Source: Candidatus Roslinia caecavium
Lineage (GTDB): Bacteria; Bacillota; Clostridia; Monoglobales; Monoglobaceae
Reading direction: 5' to 3'
DNA length: 64,000 nucleotides
Assembly: GCA_904419955.1 (NCBI GenBank)
Contig: CAJFTO010000008.1
Coordinates: 1-64,000 of the forward strand
Shown one piece after another: positions 34,820-43,328 of the stretch; the stretch's first letter is position 1; each line of letters opens with the position of its first letter. The position numbers and the translations under genes were made by a program. The notes under the pieces are model-generated. The model was not told the origin of the DNA, ran no database searches, and worked only from the letters and a program-made list of their open reading frames with translations.

Positions 34820-35701
34820 ATGAAGGAAAAGATATACGCGGTCGTTGGTCCGACCGCTTCGGGAAAGACCGAATACGCGATAGAACTCGCTGAAAAATTA
34901 GACGGCGAGATCGTCTCCTGCGACTCGATGCAGATATATAAATATATGGATATCGGAACGGCCAAGCCTACGCCGGAGGAGCGGCGCAGGATAAAACATC
35001 ATATGATAGACATAGTTTCGCCGTCTTGCAATTACAGCGTCGCCGACTACGTAAAAGACGCTTCGCTGTGTTTGGAAGATATAATTTCAAGGGGCAAGAC
35101 GCCGATACTCTGCGGCGGGACCGGACTCTATGTCGACAGCTTGCTGGGAAACATCAAGTTTGAGGAAAGCGAGCGGGACGACGAGCTCAGACGGGAGCTG
35201 TTCGAGAAAGCCGAGCGGGACGGAGGCGAGTCGGTTTATGATATGCTTAAAGAAATAGATCCCGAGTCCGCCGAAAGGATACATCCGAATAACATAAAAC
35301 GGGTCGTGCGAGCGATTGAGATATATAAAACAACGGGCAAGACTAAGACTCAGCTCGATAAGGAGTCTATAAGAGAATCCAAATACGATTCGACCATTAT
35401 CGGAATGGAGTTGGACAGAGACGTTTTGTACCGGCGGATCAACGACAGAGTTGATAAGATGATTGATATTGGACTTCTTCAGGAGGCGAAGCGGATATAC
35501 GACATGGGCTTTAGCCGAAATTGCACCGCTATGCAGGCTATCGGTTATAAGGAGCTGTTCGATTATTTCGACGGGAAAAGCTCCTTAGAAGAAGCCGTCG
35601 AGAAGATCAAGCGGGAGAGTAGGCGTTACGCCAAGCGACAGATCACATGGTTTAGGCGCAACCCCAACATAAATTGGATAAAGAGAGATACAAATCAATA
35701 G
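34820..35701 (+). CDS. miaA: tRNA dimethylallyltransferase
   Basis: 293 residues. It prenylates A37 of tRNAs reading U-starting codons, the substrate for MiaB. The P-loop is VVGPTASGKTEYA, and the tRNA/DMAPP motif is SCDSMQIYKYMDIGTAKP, followed by HHMIDIVSP and the C-terminal RRYAKRQITWFRRNPN. ATG 34820 follows AAAGGACGC. It ends the mutS-mutL-miaA unit before a terminator. Confidence 0.96.
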   Translation: MKEKIYAVVGPTASGKTEYAIELAEKLDGEIVSCDSMQIYKYMDIGTAKPTPEERRRIKHHMIDIVSPSCNYSVADYVKDASLCLEDIISRGKTPILCGGTGLYVDSLLGNIKFEESERDDELRRELFEKAERDGGESVYDMLKEIDPESAERIHPNNIKRVVRAIEIYKTTGKTKTQLDKESIRESKYDSTIIGMELDRDVLYRRINDRVDKMIDIGLLQEAKRIYDMGFSRNCTAMQAIGYKELFDYFDGKSSLEEAVEKIKRESRRYAKRQITWFRRNPNINWIKRDTNQ

Positions 35702-35710
35702 AGATAATGG

Positions 35711-35738
35711 ACGCGCCGCGACGAACGGCGCGTTTTTT
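35711..35738 (+). terminator. Terminator after mutS-mutL-miaA
   Basis: ACGCGCCG (35711-35718) pairs with CGGCGCGT (35726-35733), then a run of T. Confidence 0.88.
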
Positions 35739-35794
35739 ACGCCCTCGTAATGTGACAAAAGTGTTACAATTGGACAACAACTTGGATTTTAGCG

Positions 35795-35823
35795 TTTACA
35801 TAAAACCTATTAAATACTATAAT
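35795..35823 (+). promoter_or_regulatory. Promoter of the division and envelope cluster
   Basis: TTTACA (35795-35800) and TATAAT (35818-35823), spacer 17 nt. Confidence 0.6.
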
Positions 35824-35889
35824 TAACTTGTTATGTAAGTATAAGAAGCTTATATAAATAGGAGATTCGCATTGATTGGAGGTAGTCCA

Positions 35890-37194
35890 ATGGCTGACGC
35901 TACTGACAGATCCGGTGAAGTATCCGATAATAAAATGAGAGATAGAAAGCGCAAACGTGAAAAGCGCAGAAAGCTGTACGCGCTGCCGAAATTCTTTTTG
36001 CTGTTTGTTTTGATTTTTTTTGTTATAAATCTGGTTTTCAGGACCGGGAACGGAACTATGACGTACACCGCTGTAAACGGAGTGATAGAGGAGTATGTGC
36101 TGACCGACGGTTATGTATTTAGAAATCAGACGATGATAGCCTCGCCTACCGACGGCTATCTGCAATGCGTCGTAGACGAAGGCGAACGCGTTAAAGCGGG
36201 AACGGTCTTAGGTTACGTTTACCAAAATGAAGTGGATTTCGCCGTTACGGAGGAGATCGACGAGATCAAAAGACAGATCCAGGAATTGGAAAATGAAGAG
36301 GATAAGACCGACGTATATGCGAGCAGCGCGGCTAAGGTCGAGTTGGATATCGCCGCGGCGGGAGACAGCGTAAAGTCTGTGAGAAGCGGCGCGGATATGT
36401 CTCAATATCAGGATATTAAGTCAGAAATAAATGATTTGATAGATAAAAAAAGAACGATAAACGGCGAGCAACCCTCGGACAAGGAACGGCTCGACAGCTT
36501 AAATCGCAGATTGAACGAGCTTGAATCAGGCGTTACAAGCGCTAAAACTGAGATAGTAGCGTCCGTAGACGGCGTGTTCTCGACCAGGATAGACGGATAC
36601 GAAGACGCGCTGAGCTTCGGTATGCTCGGCAGCGTTACGCCGTCGTATCTGAGCGATATAAAAAACGAATCCGTTCAGCTTGAAGATTATGTGAGATCCG
36701 GGGAGAATATATGTAAAATCGTAGATAATTACAGCTGGTATTTTGTAGCGGAGATAGACGAGGCCGACGCCGCTGAGTTCAGCGTAAATCAAAGCGTTGA
36801 TCTAAGGTTTTACGACCTGTCCGACGGCGCCGTATCCGGAACGGTGACGGCAGTTTCACAGCCCGAACGCGGCAAGGTCGCGGTAACGGTGCATTCGACT
36901 AAGTACGTCGAGTCGATTTATTCGACGAGCAAAGCCTCCGCGGAAATATTGACTGCGAGCTATTCCGGGATAAGAGTGCCCTCGCAGTGCCTAAGAGTAG
37001 TCAACGACCAGCAGGGCGTTTACGTCGTGAGACTGGACGTTGCAAGATTCGTGCCGGTCAACGTTGTATATAATAACCGAGAATGGGCGATCATAAGCTC
37101 TAATTTGAGCGTTCAGTCCGATTATTATCTTGAGATGTATGACGAAGTAATATTGGATACCAGCGGAATAGAAGATGGCGAGGTTGTTAGATGA
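35890..37194 (+). CDS. HlyD-like membrane-anchored adaptor at the head of the sepF cluster
   Basis: 434 residues. A basic cytosolic N-terminus (RKRKREKRRK) is followed by one membrane helix (FFLLFVLIFFVINLVF, about residues 35-52). Outside, a biotinyl-lipoyl-like half (DGYLQCVVDEGERVKAGTVLGYV) leads to a coiled coil (about 115-215, EIDEIKRQIQELENEED and RLDSLNRRLNELESG), then the second lipoyl half (VASVDGVFSTRIDG) and beta-barrel (GENICKIVDNYSWYFVAEID). This is the membrane-fusion-protein plan, but no ABC or RND partner is nearby. The gene overlaps ylmE and heads a division operon, so a role in wall or septum seems more likely than efflux. ATG 35890 follows TTGGAGG. Confidence 0.8.
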   Translation: MADATDRSGEVSDNKMRDRKRKREKRRKLYALPKFFLLFVLIFFVINLVFRTGNGTMTYTAVNGVIEEYVLTDGYVFRNQTMIASPTDGYLQCVVDEGERVKAGTVLGYVYQNEVDFAVTEEIDEIKRQIQELENEEDKTDVYASSAAKVELDIAAAGDSVKSVRSGADMSQYQDIKSEINDLIDKKRTINGEQPSDKERLDSLNRRLNELESGVTSAKTEIVASVDGVFSTRIDGYEDALSFGMLGSVTPSYLSDIKNESVQLEDYVRSGENICKIVDNYSWYFVAEIDEADAAEFSVNQSVDLRFYDLSDGAVSGTVTAVSQPERGKVAVTVHSTKYVESIYSTSKASAEILTASYSGIRVPSQCLRVVNDQQGVYVVRLDVARFVPVNVVYNNREWAIISSNLSVQSDYYLEMYDEVILDTSGIEDGEVVR

Positions 37195-37862
37195 TGAATA
37201 TAAGAGATAATATCGAGGCGGTCAGGGAGAATATCCTAAGCGCCGCCGATAGGTCCGGCAGGGACGCGGCGGAGATTAAGCTTGTCGCCGTGTCTAAGAC
37301 CAAACCGGTAGAGCTGATACGAGAGGCCGTAGACGCCGGGATCGCCGACCTTGGCGAGAACAAAGTTCAGGAACTCACGGCGAAATACGACGAGATCAAA
37401 AACGTCAACTGGCATCTTATAGGTCATTTGCAAAAGAATAAGGTAAAATATATAGCCGGCAAGACCGCGCTCATACATTCGGTTGACAGCTTTGAACTGG
37501 CGGCTGAGATAAACAAGCGTTCGGCGGCTATAGAGAACGTTCAGGACGTTTTGATACAGGTAAACGTATCGGGAGAAGAGAGTAAGTTCGGGATAAGGCC
37601 GGACGAGCTTAAAGAACTGCTTGCGCGCATGTCCGAGCTTGAATATGTAAAAGTGAAAGGCCTTATGACAATATCCGTAAACGGATATACGCCCGACGAG
37701 AACAGAAGAGTCTTTTCGGAGCTTAAAGAGCTCGCGGATGAGAACTCGCTCAAAGAACTTTCGATGGGAATGACTCACGATTATATCGAAGCGATAGAGT
37801 CGGGAGCAACTATCGTAAGAGTCGGTACGGGTATCTTTGGAAAAAGAGATTACTCGGTTTGA
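37191..37862 (+). CDS. ylmE: YggS/YlmE-family PLP-binding protein
   Basis: 223 residues. This single-domain alanine-racemase-like barrel binds pyridoxal phosphate and balances vitamin B6 and amino acids. The PLP lysine is in KLVAVSKTKPVELI; further blocks are LGENKVQELTAKYD, WHLIGHLQKNKVKY, SVDSFELA and LSMGMTHDYIEAIESGATIVRVGTGIFG. The ATG at 37191 overlaps the stop of the preceding gene, so translation is coupled. It precedes sepF as in Bacillus. Confidence 0.94.
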   Translation: MMNIRDNIEAVRENILSAADRSGRDAAEIKLVAVSKTKPVELIREAVDAGIADLGENKVQELTAKYDEIKNVNWHLIGHLQKNKVKYIAGKTALIHSVDSFELAAEINKRSAAIENVQDVLIQVNVSGEESKFGIRPDELKELLARMSELEYVKVKGLMTISVNGYTPDENRRVFSELKELADENSLKELSMGMTHDYIEAIESGATIVRVGTGIFGKRDYSV

Positions 37863-37941
37863 GTAATAAACAATCAATAAATAGTAATTAATTAAGCGAA
37901 CGCATAACGCTTTGGCTAAATATATTTTGGAGGTTTTAAAA

Positions 37942-38391
37942 ATGAGTTCGATTGTTAATAAGATGTTAAATATGGTTGGTATCGATCCTGTTGACGAGAA
38001 CTACGAGACATACGAGGATATACCGATGGATGATAATATGTATGACGACGAGCCGCAGGAGGAGTATGTACAGAGCAGACGCAGCCATAGGAATATGAGA
38101 ATGGAGAACTCGGTTCCGACGCCTCAGATGAAGCTTGTGGTAATGCAGCCTATGAACTTCGACGAGGCCCGCGATATCGCAAACCATCTGAAAGCGAGAA
38201 AGCCGATAGTTATGAATCTTGAGCTCGTAGACAAAGAAGTATCGCGCAGGATCGTTGATTTTCTGAGCGGCGCGGTCTACGCTCTCGACGGAACAATACA
38301 GAAGGTCTCGAACGGGATATTCCTGATCGCGCCCAACAACGTAGGCGTTTTCACCGACGAAGGCGAACTGTCTAATAATAACAGGTATTAA
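37942..38391 (+). CDS. sepF: Cell division protein SepF
   Basis: 149 residues. It anchors and bundles FtsZ at the septum. An amphipathic N-terminal helix (MSSIVNKMLNMVGID), an acidic linker, and the SepF core (KLVVMQPMNFDEARDIANHLKARKPIVMNLE, then VSRRIVDFLSGAVYALDGTIQKVSNGIFLIAP) are all visible. The ATG at 37942 is chosen because GGAGG lies 9 nt before it. Its stop overlaps the ATG of ylmH. Confidence 0.95.
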   Translation: MSSIVNKMLNMVGIDPVDENYETYEDIPMDDNMYDDEPQEEYVQSRRSHRNMRMENSVPTPQMKLVVMQPMNFDEARDIANHLKARKPIVMNLELVDKEVSRRIVDFLSGAVYALDGTIQKVSNGIFLIAPNNVGVFTDEGELSNNNRY

Positions 38392-39140
38392 TGCTTCCCG
38401 AGGATAAGCTGATAATATCCCGAGCCGAGGACGCGCTTGAGCTTGCGGACAGGCAGTATATAATGAAGTCGGTGGGATTTTTGGATCCGCGTCAGCGGAA
38501 TCTTATAAACATGAACGTAAGACGCCGCGCCGGGATTATCGCAGAATTTTACGGCGGATATAACGACGCGGAGCGAACGTTGTTTTTCTGCTATCCAGAG
38601 TATATCGAGCCGGTTTACTCGGATGAGATATCCGTCCTCGTCATAGAGGGCAGAGAGATCTCTGGTCTTACGCACAGAGACTATTTGGGGTCGGCGCTCG
38701 GCCTTGGTATCAAGAGAGAAAATATAGGCGATATATTGGTATACGACGACCACGCGCTGATGTTCGTTAAAGCCGATATAGCCGGATATATAATGCTCAA
38801 TCTTACCAAGGTAGGCAGGAAGGGCGTAAAGATCAAAGAGGTTTCGCTCGGCGAGGTAGAGATACCTGATAAGGAATATTTGATTATTAAACGGACGGTC
38901 TCCGGGCTTAGGCTCGACAGCCTTATCGCGGCGGCAATAAACGTCTCGAGGTCTAAAGCCGTCGGTTTTATCAAGGGCTCGGACGTTAAGCTTAACTGGG
39001 AGATCTGTGAGAACGTATCCCACAGCGTTAAGCCGGGCGACGTTTTTTCGGTCAGAGGCTACGGCAGATTTAAATTTGAGAGCGCGGGCGAATTGACGAG
39101 GAAAAACAGGATAAATATTGTTGTGCATAAATACGTTTAA
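38391..39140 (+). CDS. ylmH: YlmH-family S4-domain RNA-binding protein
   Basis: 249 residues. The N-terminal half (VGFLDPRQRNLINMN, and ADIAGYIMLNLTKVGRKGVKIKEV) is typical of YlmH; the C-terminal S4 domain is SGLRLDSLIAAAINVSRSKAVGFIKGSDVKLNWE. It is an RNA-binding protein thought to act on stalled 50S subunits in Bacillota (YlmH/RqcP2 can take part in ribosome quality control). It starts within the stop of sepF. The YlmG gene that usually lies between sepF and ylmH is absent. Confidence 0.9.
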   Translation: MLPEDKLIISRAEDALELADRQYIMKSVGFLDPRQRNLINMNVRRRAGIIAEFYGGYNDAERTLFFCYPEYIEPVYSDEISVLVIEGREISGLTHRDYLGSALGLGIKRENIGDILVYDDHALMFVKADIAGYIMLNLTKVGRKGVKIKEVSLGEVEIPDKEYLIIKRTVSGLRLDSLIAAAINVSRSKAVGFIKGSDVKLNWEICENVSHSVKPGDVFSVRGYGRFKFESAGELTRKNRINIVVHKYV

Positions 39141-39238
39141 AGCCGAGTCGGCGGCGAAATAGAGACGTTTCTTTCAGTTCCGGAAGCGTTAGTTTTTGGA
39201 ACTGATTTGCGTTATGATAAATATATGGGGGAAATCGT

Positions 39239-39907
39239 ATGCTTACACCGCTTGATATAGAAAATAAAGAGTTTAAAAAAGAAATGCGAGGCTACAGCAT
39301 AGCCGAGGTCAACAGTTTCATGGATGAGATAGTCGGCGATTATGATAAACTGTATCAGGACAACGCAGTCGCAAAGCAGAGGATAAAAATGCTGACCGAC
39401 GCAGTGAAGCAGTATAAGGCTATGGAAGAGACTCTGCAAAATGCGATGACTATAGCGCGCGGCGCCGGCGACGAGGTAAAGCAGAATGCGTATAACCAGG
39501 CGGAGCTTATAATAAAAGACGCTCAGGCTAAGGCGGAGATGATAATCAACGACGCGCAGAAAGAGGTAGAGAAGATCAACCTTAAATATAAGGAGATGCA
39601 GAGGAGCATCGAGGTCTTTAAGGCGAGGATGCTATCGCTGCTCAACTCACAGCTCGGCGTCTTAAAAGAATACACTTTCGTCAACAGCAGCGCCGATAAG
39701 GATATAAGCGAGAAGAAAAACGAGGTCGGCGATATTCAAGCCAGAGCCGCTCAGGGCGCGGACGAGGCGCTTAAGAGTAATCGCAGTCTAGATCTTAAAA
39801 ACGCCGAGGTTATGCAAAACCTCGAGGACGTGACCCAAGAGCTTCCCAAGCTCGAATTGGACGATAACGGCCAATACGTCATAGTAAAAGACGAAGATAA
39901 AAAATAA
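39239..39907 (+). CDS. divIVA: DivIVA-family cell division/polarity protein
   Basis: 222 residues. The lipid-binding N-terminus is LTPLDIENKEFKKEMRGYSIAEVNSFMDEIVGDYDKLY, followed by a long coiled coil (about 30-140) and an acidic tail. It gathers at curved membranes and septa. ATG 39239 follows GGGGGAAATCGT. It follows ylmH by 98 nt and shares the cluster with sepF. Confidence 0.95.
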   Translation: MLTPLDIENKEFKKEMRGYSIAEVNSFMDEIVGDYDKLYQDNAVAKQRIKMLTDAVKQYKAMEETLQNAMTIARGAGDEVKQNAYNQAELIIKDAQAKAEMIINDAQKEVEKINLKYKEMQRSIEVFKARMLSLLNSQLGVLKEYTFVNSSADKDISEKKNEVGDIQARAAQGADEALKSNRSLDLKNAEVMQNLEDVTQELPKLELDDNGQYVIVKDEDKK

Positions 39908-39911
39908 TTAG

Positions 39912-39939
39912 TTGACATATTCGCAGGAAGCGCTAAAAT
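39912..39939 (+). promoter_or_regulatory. Promoter of lspA-rluD
   Basis: TTGACA (39912-39917) and TAAAAT (39934-39939), spacer 16 nt, starting just after divIVA ends. Confidence 0.55.
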
Positions 39940-39952
39940 GAATATTGCAGCG

Positions 39953-39970
39953 AGGGGCCGTAGCGCCCCT
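39953..39970 (+). promoter_or_regulatory. Hairpin in the lspA leader
   Basis: AGGGGC (39953-39958) pairs with GCCCCT (39965-39970) across 6 nt; the following TAAATTG is too poor in T for a firm terminator call. Confidence 0.4.
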
Positions 39971-40028
39971 TAAATTGTATACGGAAGTTTTAAATAAATC
40001 GATCGGCAAACAAATGAGGTGATCTATA

Positions 40029-40544
40029 ATGGGCTATATAATTTTATCCGTTTTGGTTCTGGCTTTCGACATGCTTACCAAACGGCTGGCTGTATTTTTC
40101 CTCGAGGGCGGAGAATCCATCCCTATATTACAGGGAATACTGCATTTTACATATGTCGAAAATACGGGGGTAGCGTTTGGGATACTCCAGGACAGGCGGA
40201 TAATTTTTATAACCGTGTCGCTCGCGGTTCTTGCGGTCTTAGGACTGTATTTTTATAAGACGAAGCGCCGCGACCGATTTCTTAAATTTGGAACTGCGCT
40301 CGTATTTTCGGGAGCCGTCGGAAACCTGATAGAACGCGTCTTCAACGGTTACGTAGTTGATTTTATAGATTTTCGGCTGATAAATTTTCCGGTGTTCAAC
40401 GTCGCGGATATTGCGGTATGCGTAGGCGCGGTTCTTCTTTTGATTCACTTTTTATTCGATACAAACGGCGAGGAGGAAAAGAGCGCGGATCATAGGACGA
40501 CCGCTCGCAGCGAGGACGACGCCGGGGCTAAGAAGAAGGCGTGA
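40029..40544 (+). CDS. lspA: Signal peptidase II (lipoprotein)
   Basis: 171 residues, four membrane helices. It removes the signal peptide of prolipoproteins after lipid attachment. Catalytic Asp residues are in GYVVDFIDFRL and VFNVADIAV; the family motif YVENTGVAFG is present. The tail after residue 150 is a charged extension. ATG 40029 follows GAGGTGATCT. rluD follows after 50 nt, the common lspA-rluD order. Confidence 0.96.
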   Translation: MGYIILSVLVLAFDMLTKRLAVFFLEGGESIPILQGILHFTYVENTGVAFGILQDRRIIFITVSLAVLAVLGLYFYKTKRRDRFLKFGTALVFSGAVGNLIERVFNGYVVDFIDFRLINFPVFNVADIAVCVGAVLLLIHFLFDTNGEEEKSADHRTTARSEDDAGAKKKA

Positions 40545-40594
40545 TTTTTATATGAGCGCAAAAACGACTTTAAAATTAAGGATAGAGATTTTAT

Positions 40595-41620
40595 ATGAAC
40601 GACGATAAAGTTACAAATAAAAATGACGATGATTTTACGGAACTTAGTAAAACTGAATACGAACCGATTGAAGGCGATCTTGCGTACGAGGACGGCGAGG
40701 ACGACGAGCGTTGTTTGACTTTCGTCGCGGCGGACTGCGATCGGGCGGCGCGCGTAGACAAGTTTGTCGCGTCCAAGGCGGACGGGTTTACGCGCTCGTA
40801 TATTCAAAAGCTGATAGAGGACGGGAACGTAAAAGTCGGAGAAAGACCGGTCAAATCGAATTATAAGGTAAAGATCGGGGATATAATAACAGTGTCGGTT
40901 CCGGAACTTAAAGAGCCGGAGATAGAGCCGGAGGATATACCTCTCGATATAAGATATGAAGATCGGGATATGCTGATCGTCAATAAGCCGCAGGGAATGG
41001 TGGTTCATCCGGCGGCGGGAAATTACAGCGGAACCCTAGTAAACGCGCTTATGTTCCACTGCCCGAATTCGCTGTCGGGAATAAACGGCGAGAAGCGCCC
41101 CGGGATAGTTCACCGCATAGACAAGGATACGAGCGGGCTTTTGCTGATCGCTAAGAGCAACGCGGCGCATCTCGGTTTGTCCGAGCAGATCAAGGAACAC
41201 AGTCTCACCCGGGCGTATAAGGCGCTTACGCATGGAAATTTTACAAAAGACTCAGGAACGATAGACGCGCCGATAGGCAGACACCCAAAGGACAGAAAGA
41301 AGATGGCCGTGACCGAGAGGAACTCGCGCGAGGCGGTCACGCATTATAAAGTTCTGGAGCGGTTCGGGAAATATACGTTTATAGAATGTATTTTGGAGAC
41401 GGGGAGAACGCATCAGATAAGAGTGCATATGTCGGAAAACGGACATCCGATCGTCGGAGACAAGACCTACGGCAGAAAGAAGGAGGAGTTTAAACTTGAC
41501 GGACAGCTCCTTCATGCGTATAAGCTGGGGTTTATCCATCCTATTACCGGCGAATACATGGAGTTTGAATCGGAATTGCCGGATTATTTTGAAAAGGTAT
41601 TGAGGATCTTAAGAAGTTAA
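40595..41620 (+). CDS. RluD/YlyB-family 23S rRNA pseudouridine synthase
   Basis: 341 residues. After an acidic N-terminal extension (about residues 1-45) comes an S4 domain (RVDKFVASKADGFTRSYIQKLIEDGNVKV), then the catalytic domain with NKPQGMVVHPAAGN and HRIDKDTSGLLLIAK, in which the Asp is catalytic, and ETGRTHQIRVHM. The class is RluA/RluD; the exact uridines cannot be assigned. The adjacent lspA is typical. Confidence 0.93.
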   Translation: MNDDKVTNKNDDDFTELSKTEYEPIEGDLAYEDGEDDERCLTFVAADCDRAARVDKFVASKADGFTRSYIQKLIEDGNVKVGERPVKSNYKVKIGDIITVSVPELKEPEIEPEDIPLDIRYEDRDMLIVNKPQGMVVHPAAGNYSGTLVNALMFHCPNSLSGINGEKRPGIVHRIDKDTSGLLLIAKSNAAHLGLSEQIKEHSLTRAYKALTHGNFTKDSGTIDAPIGRHPKDRKKMAVTERNSREAVTHYKVLERFGKYTFIECILETGRTHQIRVHMSENGHPIVGDKTYGRKKEEFKLDGQLLHAYKLGFIHPITGEYMEFESELPDYFEKVLRILRS

Positions 41621-41648
41621 AAATTTGGGATTAAATTAGAGAAATTTA

Positions 41649-41677
41649 TAGACAAACGGCGAAGTTTAATATATAAT
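41649..41677 (+). promoter_or_regulatory. Promoter of the pyr operon
   Basis: TAGACA (41649-41654) and TATAAT (41672-41677), spacer 17 nt. Confidence 0.55.
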
Positions 41678-41698
41678 TGTTCATAGATTTTGGTAATT

Positions 41699-41746
41699 GT
41701 ACGTTCTCGGCGAGCGACGCGTGCGCCGCGCCGGGCGTCGCCGTAC
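41699..41746 (+). promoter_or_regulatory. Bulged leader hairpin upstream of pyrR
   Basis: GTACG (41699-41703) pairs with CGTAC (41742-41746) and, after a 10-nt left bulge, GCGACGC (41714-41720) with GCGTCGC (41735-41741). A bulged stem in the leader of a PyrR operon suggests a PyrR site, but the known PyrR binding-loop consensus is not evident, and no T tract follows, so attenuation is not proven. Confidence 0.45.
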
Positions 41747-41793
41747 ATTCTGCGGATGTAAATTAAATTATTTTAACTCGGGAGGCGTTTGGC

Positions 41794-42333
41794 GTGAAAA
41801 ATGTAATTTTAAGCAGTGAAGAAATCGAAAAGAAGTTGTTCAGGATCGCCGGACAGATCGTTGAGAAGAACTACGGCTTGAAGGAGATCTGTATAATCGG
41901 GATCGTGAGACGCGGAGTAGTATTGGCTGAGAAGCTGACGCAGTATATCTCGTCCATAAGCGATATGAAGGTATATACCGGTTCTTTGGATATAACTCTC
42001 TACGGCGCGGATCATAATTTGATCGCGAAATACCCGGTTTTGAACAATACGAATATTGATTTTTCTATCGACGATAAGACCATCGTACTTGTCGACGATA
42101 TACTGTATACAGGCAAGACTATCCATACCGCGATAGACGCGCTTTTAAATATCGGATCGCCGGACGAGGTCCAGCTCGCCTGCTTTATAGACAGAGGCAG
42201 ACGCACTTTTCCGATAAGCGCCGATTATACGGGTATCGTAGTTCCGAGCTCGGGGCTCGAGCGCGTGGTGTTGCACGTGGACGATATCGACGGCGAGAGC
42301 TGCGTGTTTATCGAGAAACGCGATAGGAAGTAG
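41794..42333 (+). CDS. pyrR: Bifunctional pyr operon regulator / uracil phosphoribosyltransferase
   Basis: 179 residues. It binds pyr mRNA in response to UMP and can act as UPRTase. The PRPP motif is TIVLVDDILYTGKTIHTAI; the family N-terminus is LSSEEIEKKLFRIAGQIVEKN and GIVRRGVVLAEKL. GTG start, chosen because CGGGAGGCG lies 8 nt before. It leads pyrB-C-F-K-D-E. carA and carB are absent from the operon. Confidence 0.95.
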   Translation: MKNVILSSEEIEKKLFRIAGQIVEKNYGLKEICIIGIVRRGVVLAEKLTQYISSISDMKVYTGSLDITLYGADHNLIAKYPVLNNTNIDFSIDDKTIVLVDDILYTGKTIHTAIDALLNIGSPDEVQLACFIDRGRRTFPISADYTGIVVPSSGLERVVLHVDDIDGESCVFIEKRDRK

Positions 42334-42392
42334 GCGGCGGCAAAAAAAAACGGTTAAAGACAAAACATATTATATATTACGAGGTTACTTAT

Positions 42393-43316
42393 ATGAAACA
42401 TTTATTAGGTCTTAAAACAGCGTCGAGAGACGAGATACAAGGCTTGATCGACGACGCGTTTTATCTTAAAGAGAAGGTCCTTCGCGCCGACGTAAAAAGT
42501 CTGCCGCTTCTTAAGGGCAAGAGCGTTATAACGCTTTTTTTTGAGAACAGCACAAGGACGAGGGTGTCGTTTGAGCTTGCGTCCAAATATTTAGGCGCCA
42601 CAGCCGCAAACATATCGGCGTCGGGCAGCAGCGTTTCAAAGGGCGAGACGCTTATCGATACGGTCAAAACGATAGACGCTATGGCGGCGGACGTTATAAT
42701 AGTTCGGCACAGCGAATCTGGAGCGCCTCAGCTCATATCAAAGTACGTGGACGCGTCGATCGTCAACGCGGGAGACGGGATGAACGAGCATCCGACGCAG
42801 GCGCTTTTGGATATGATGACGATCGTAGAGAAGAAAAACAGGATAGACGGCTTAAAGGTCGCTATAGTCGGCGACGTTAAGCACAGCCGCGTGGCGCGGA
42901 GCAATATATACGGACTTAAGACGATGGGCGCCGAGGTGGTCTTGGCGGGACCTACGACGCTGATGCCGTCGCATCTTGAGGACTTGGGAGTCAAGGCGTA
43001 TAACGATGTGGAAAAGGCGGTCGAAGGCGCGGACGTGGTCATGGGGCTTAGGATACAGCTCGAGAGACAAAAGAAAGGGCTGTTTCCGACGGTAAGAGAG
43101 TATACCAAATACTTTGGAATAAACGAACGCAGACTTAAGCTCGCCAAGCCGGACGCTATTTTGATGCATCCGGGTCCGGTAAACAGGGGCGTAGAATTGA
43201 CCGCAGATATAGTCGACGGCGAGTCCAGCGTGATAAACGAACAGGTGACGAACGGCGTCTGTATACGCATGGCGGCGCTCAACAGGATCGTAAACGGCGA
43301 ATTAGAAAGAGATTAG
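42393..43316 (+). CDS. pyrB: Aspartate carbamoyltransferase catalytic subunit
   Basis: 307 residues. It joins carbamoyl phosphate to aspartate, the committed pyrimidine step. The carbamoyl-phosphate motif is FFENSTRTRVSFELASK, and the aspartate side has HPTQALLDMMTI, GDVKHSRVARSN and MHPGPVNRGVEL. No regulatory PyrI is present, as in Bacillus. ATG 42393 follows ACGAGG. pyrC begins 12 nt after the stop. Confidence 0.97.
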   Translation: MKHLLGLKTASRDEIQGLIDDAFYLKEKVLRADVKSLPLLKGKSVITLFFENSTRTRVSFELASKYLGATAANISASGSSVSKGETLIDTVKTIDAMAADVIIVRHSESGAPQLISKYVDASIVNAGDGMNEHPTQALLDMMTIVEKKNRIDGLKVAIVGDVKHSRVARSNIYGLKTMGAEVVLAGPTTLMPSHLEDLGVKAYNDVEKAVEGADVVMGLRIQLERQKKGLFPTVREYTKYFGINERRLKLAKPDAILMHPGPVNRGVELTADIVDGESSVINEQVTNGVCIRMAALNRIVNGELERD

Positions 43317-43328
43317 GAGGCTGTTATA

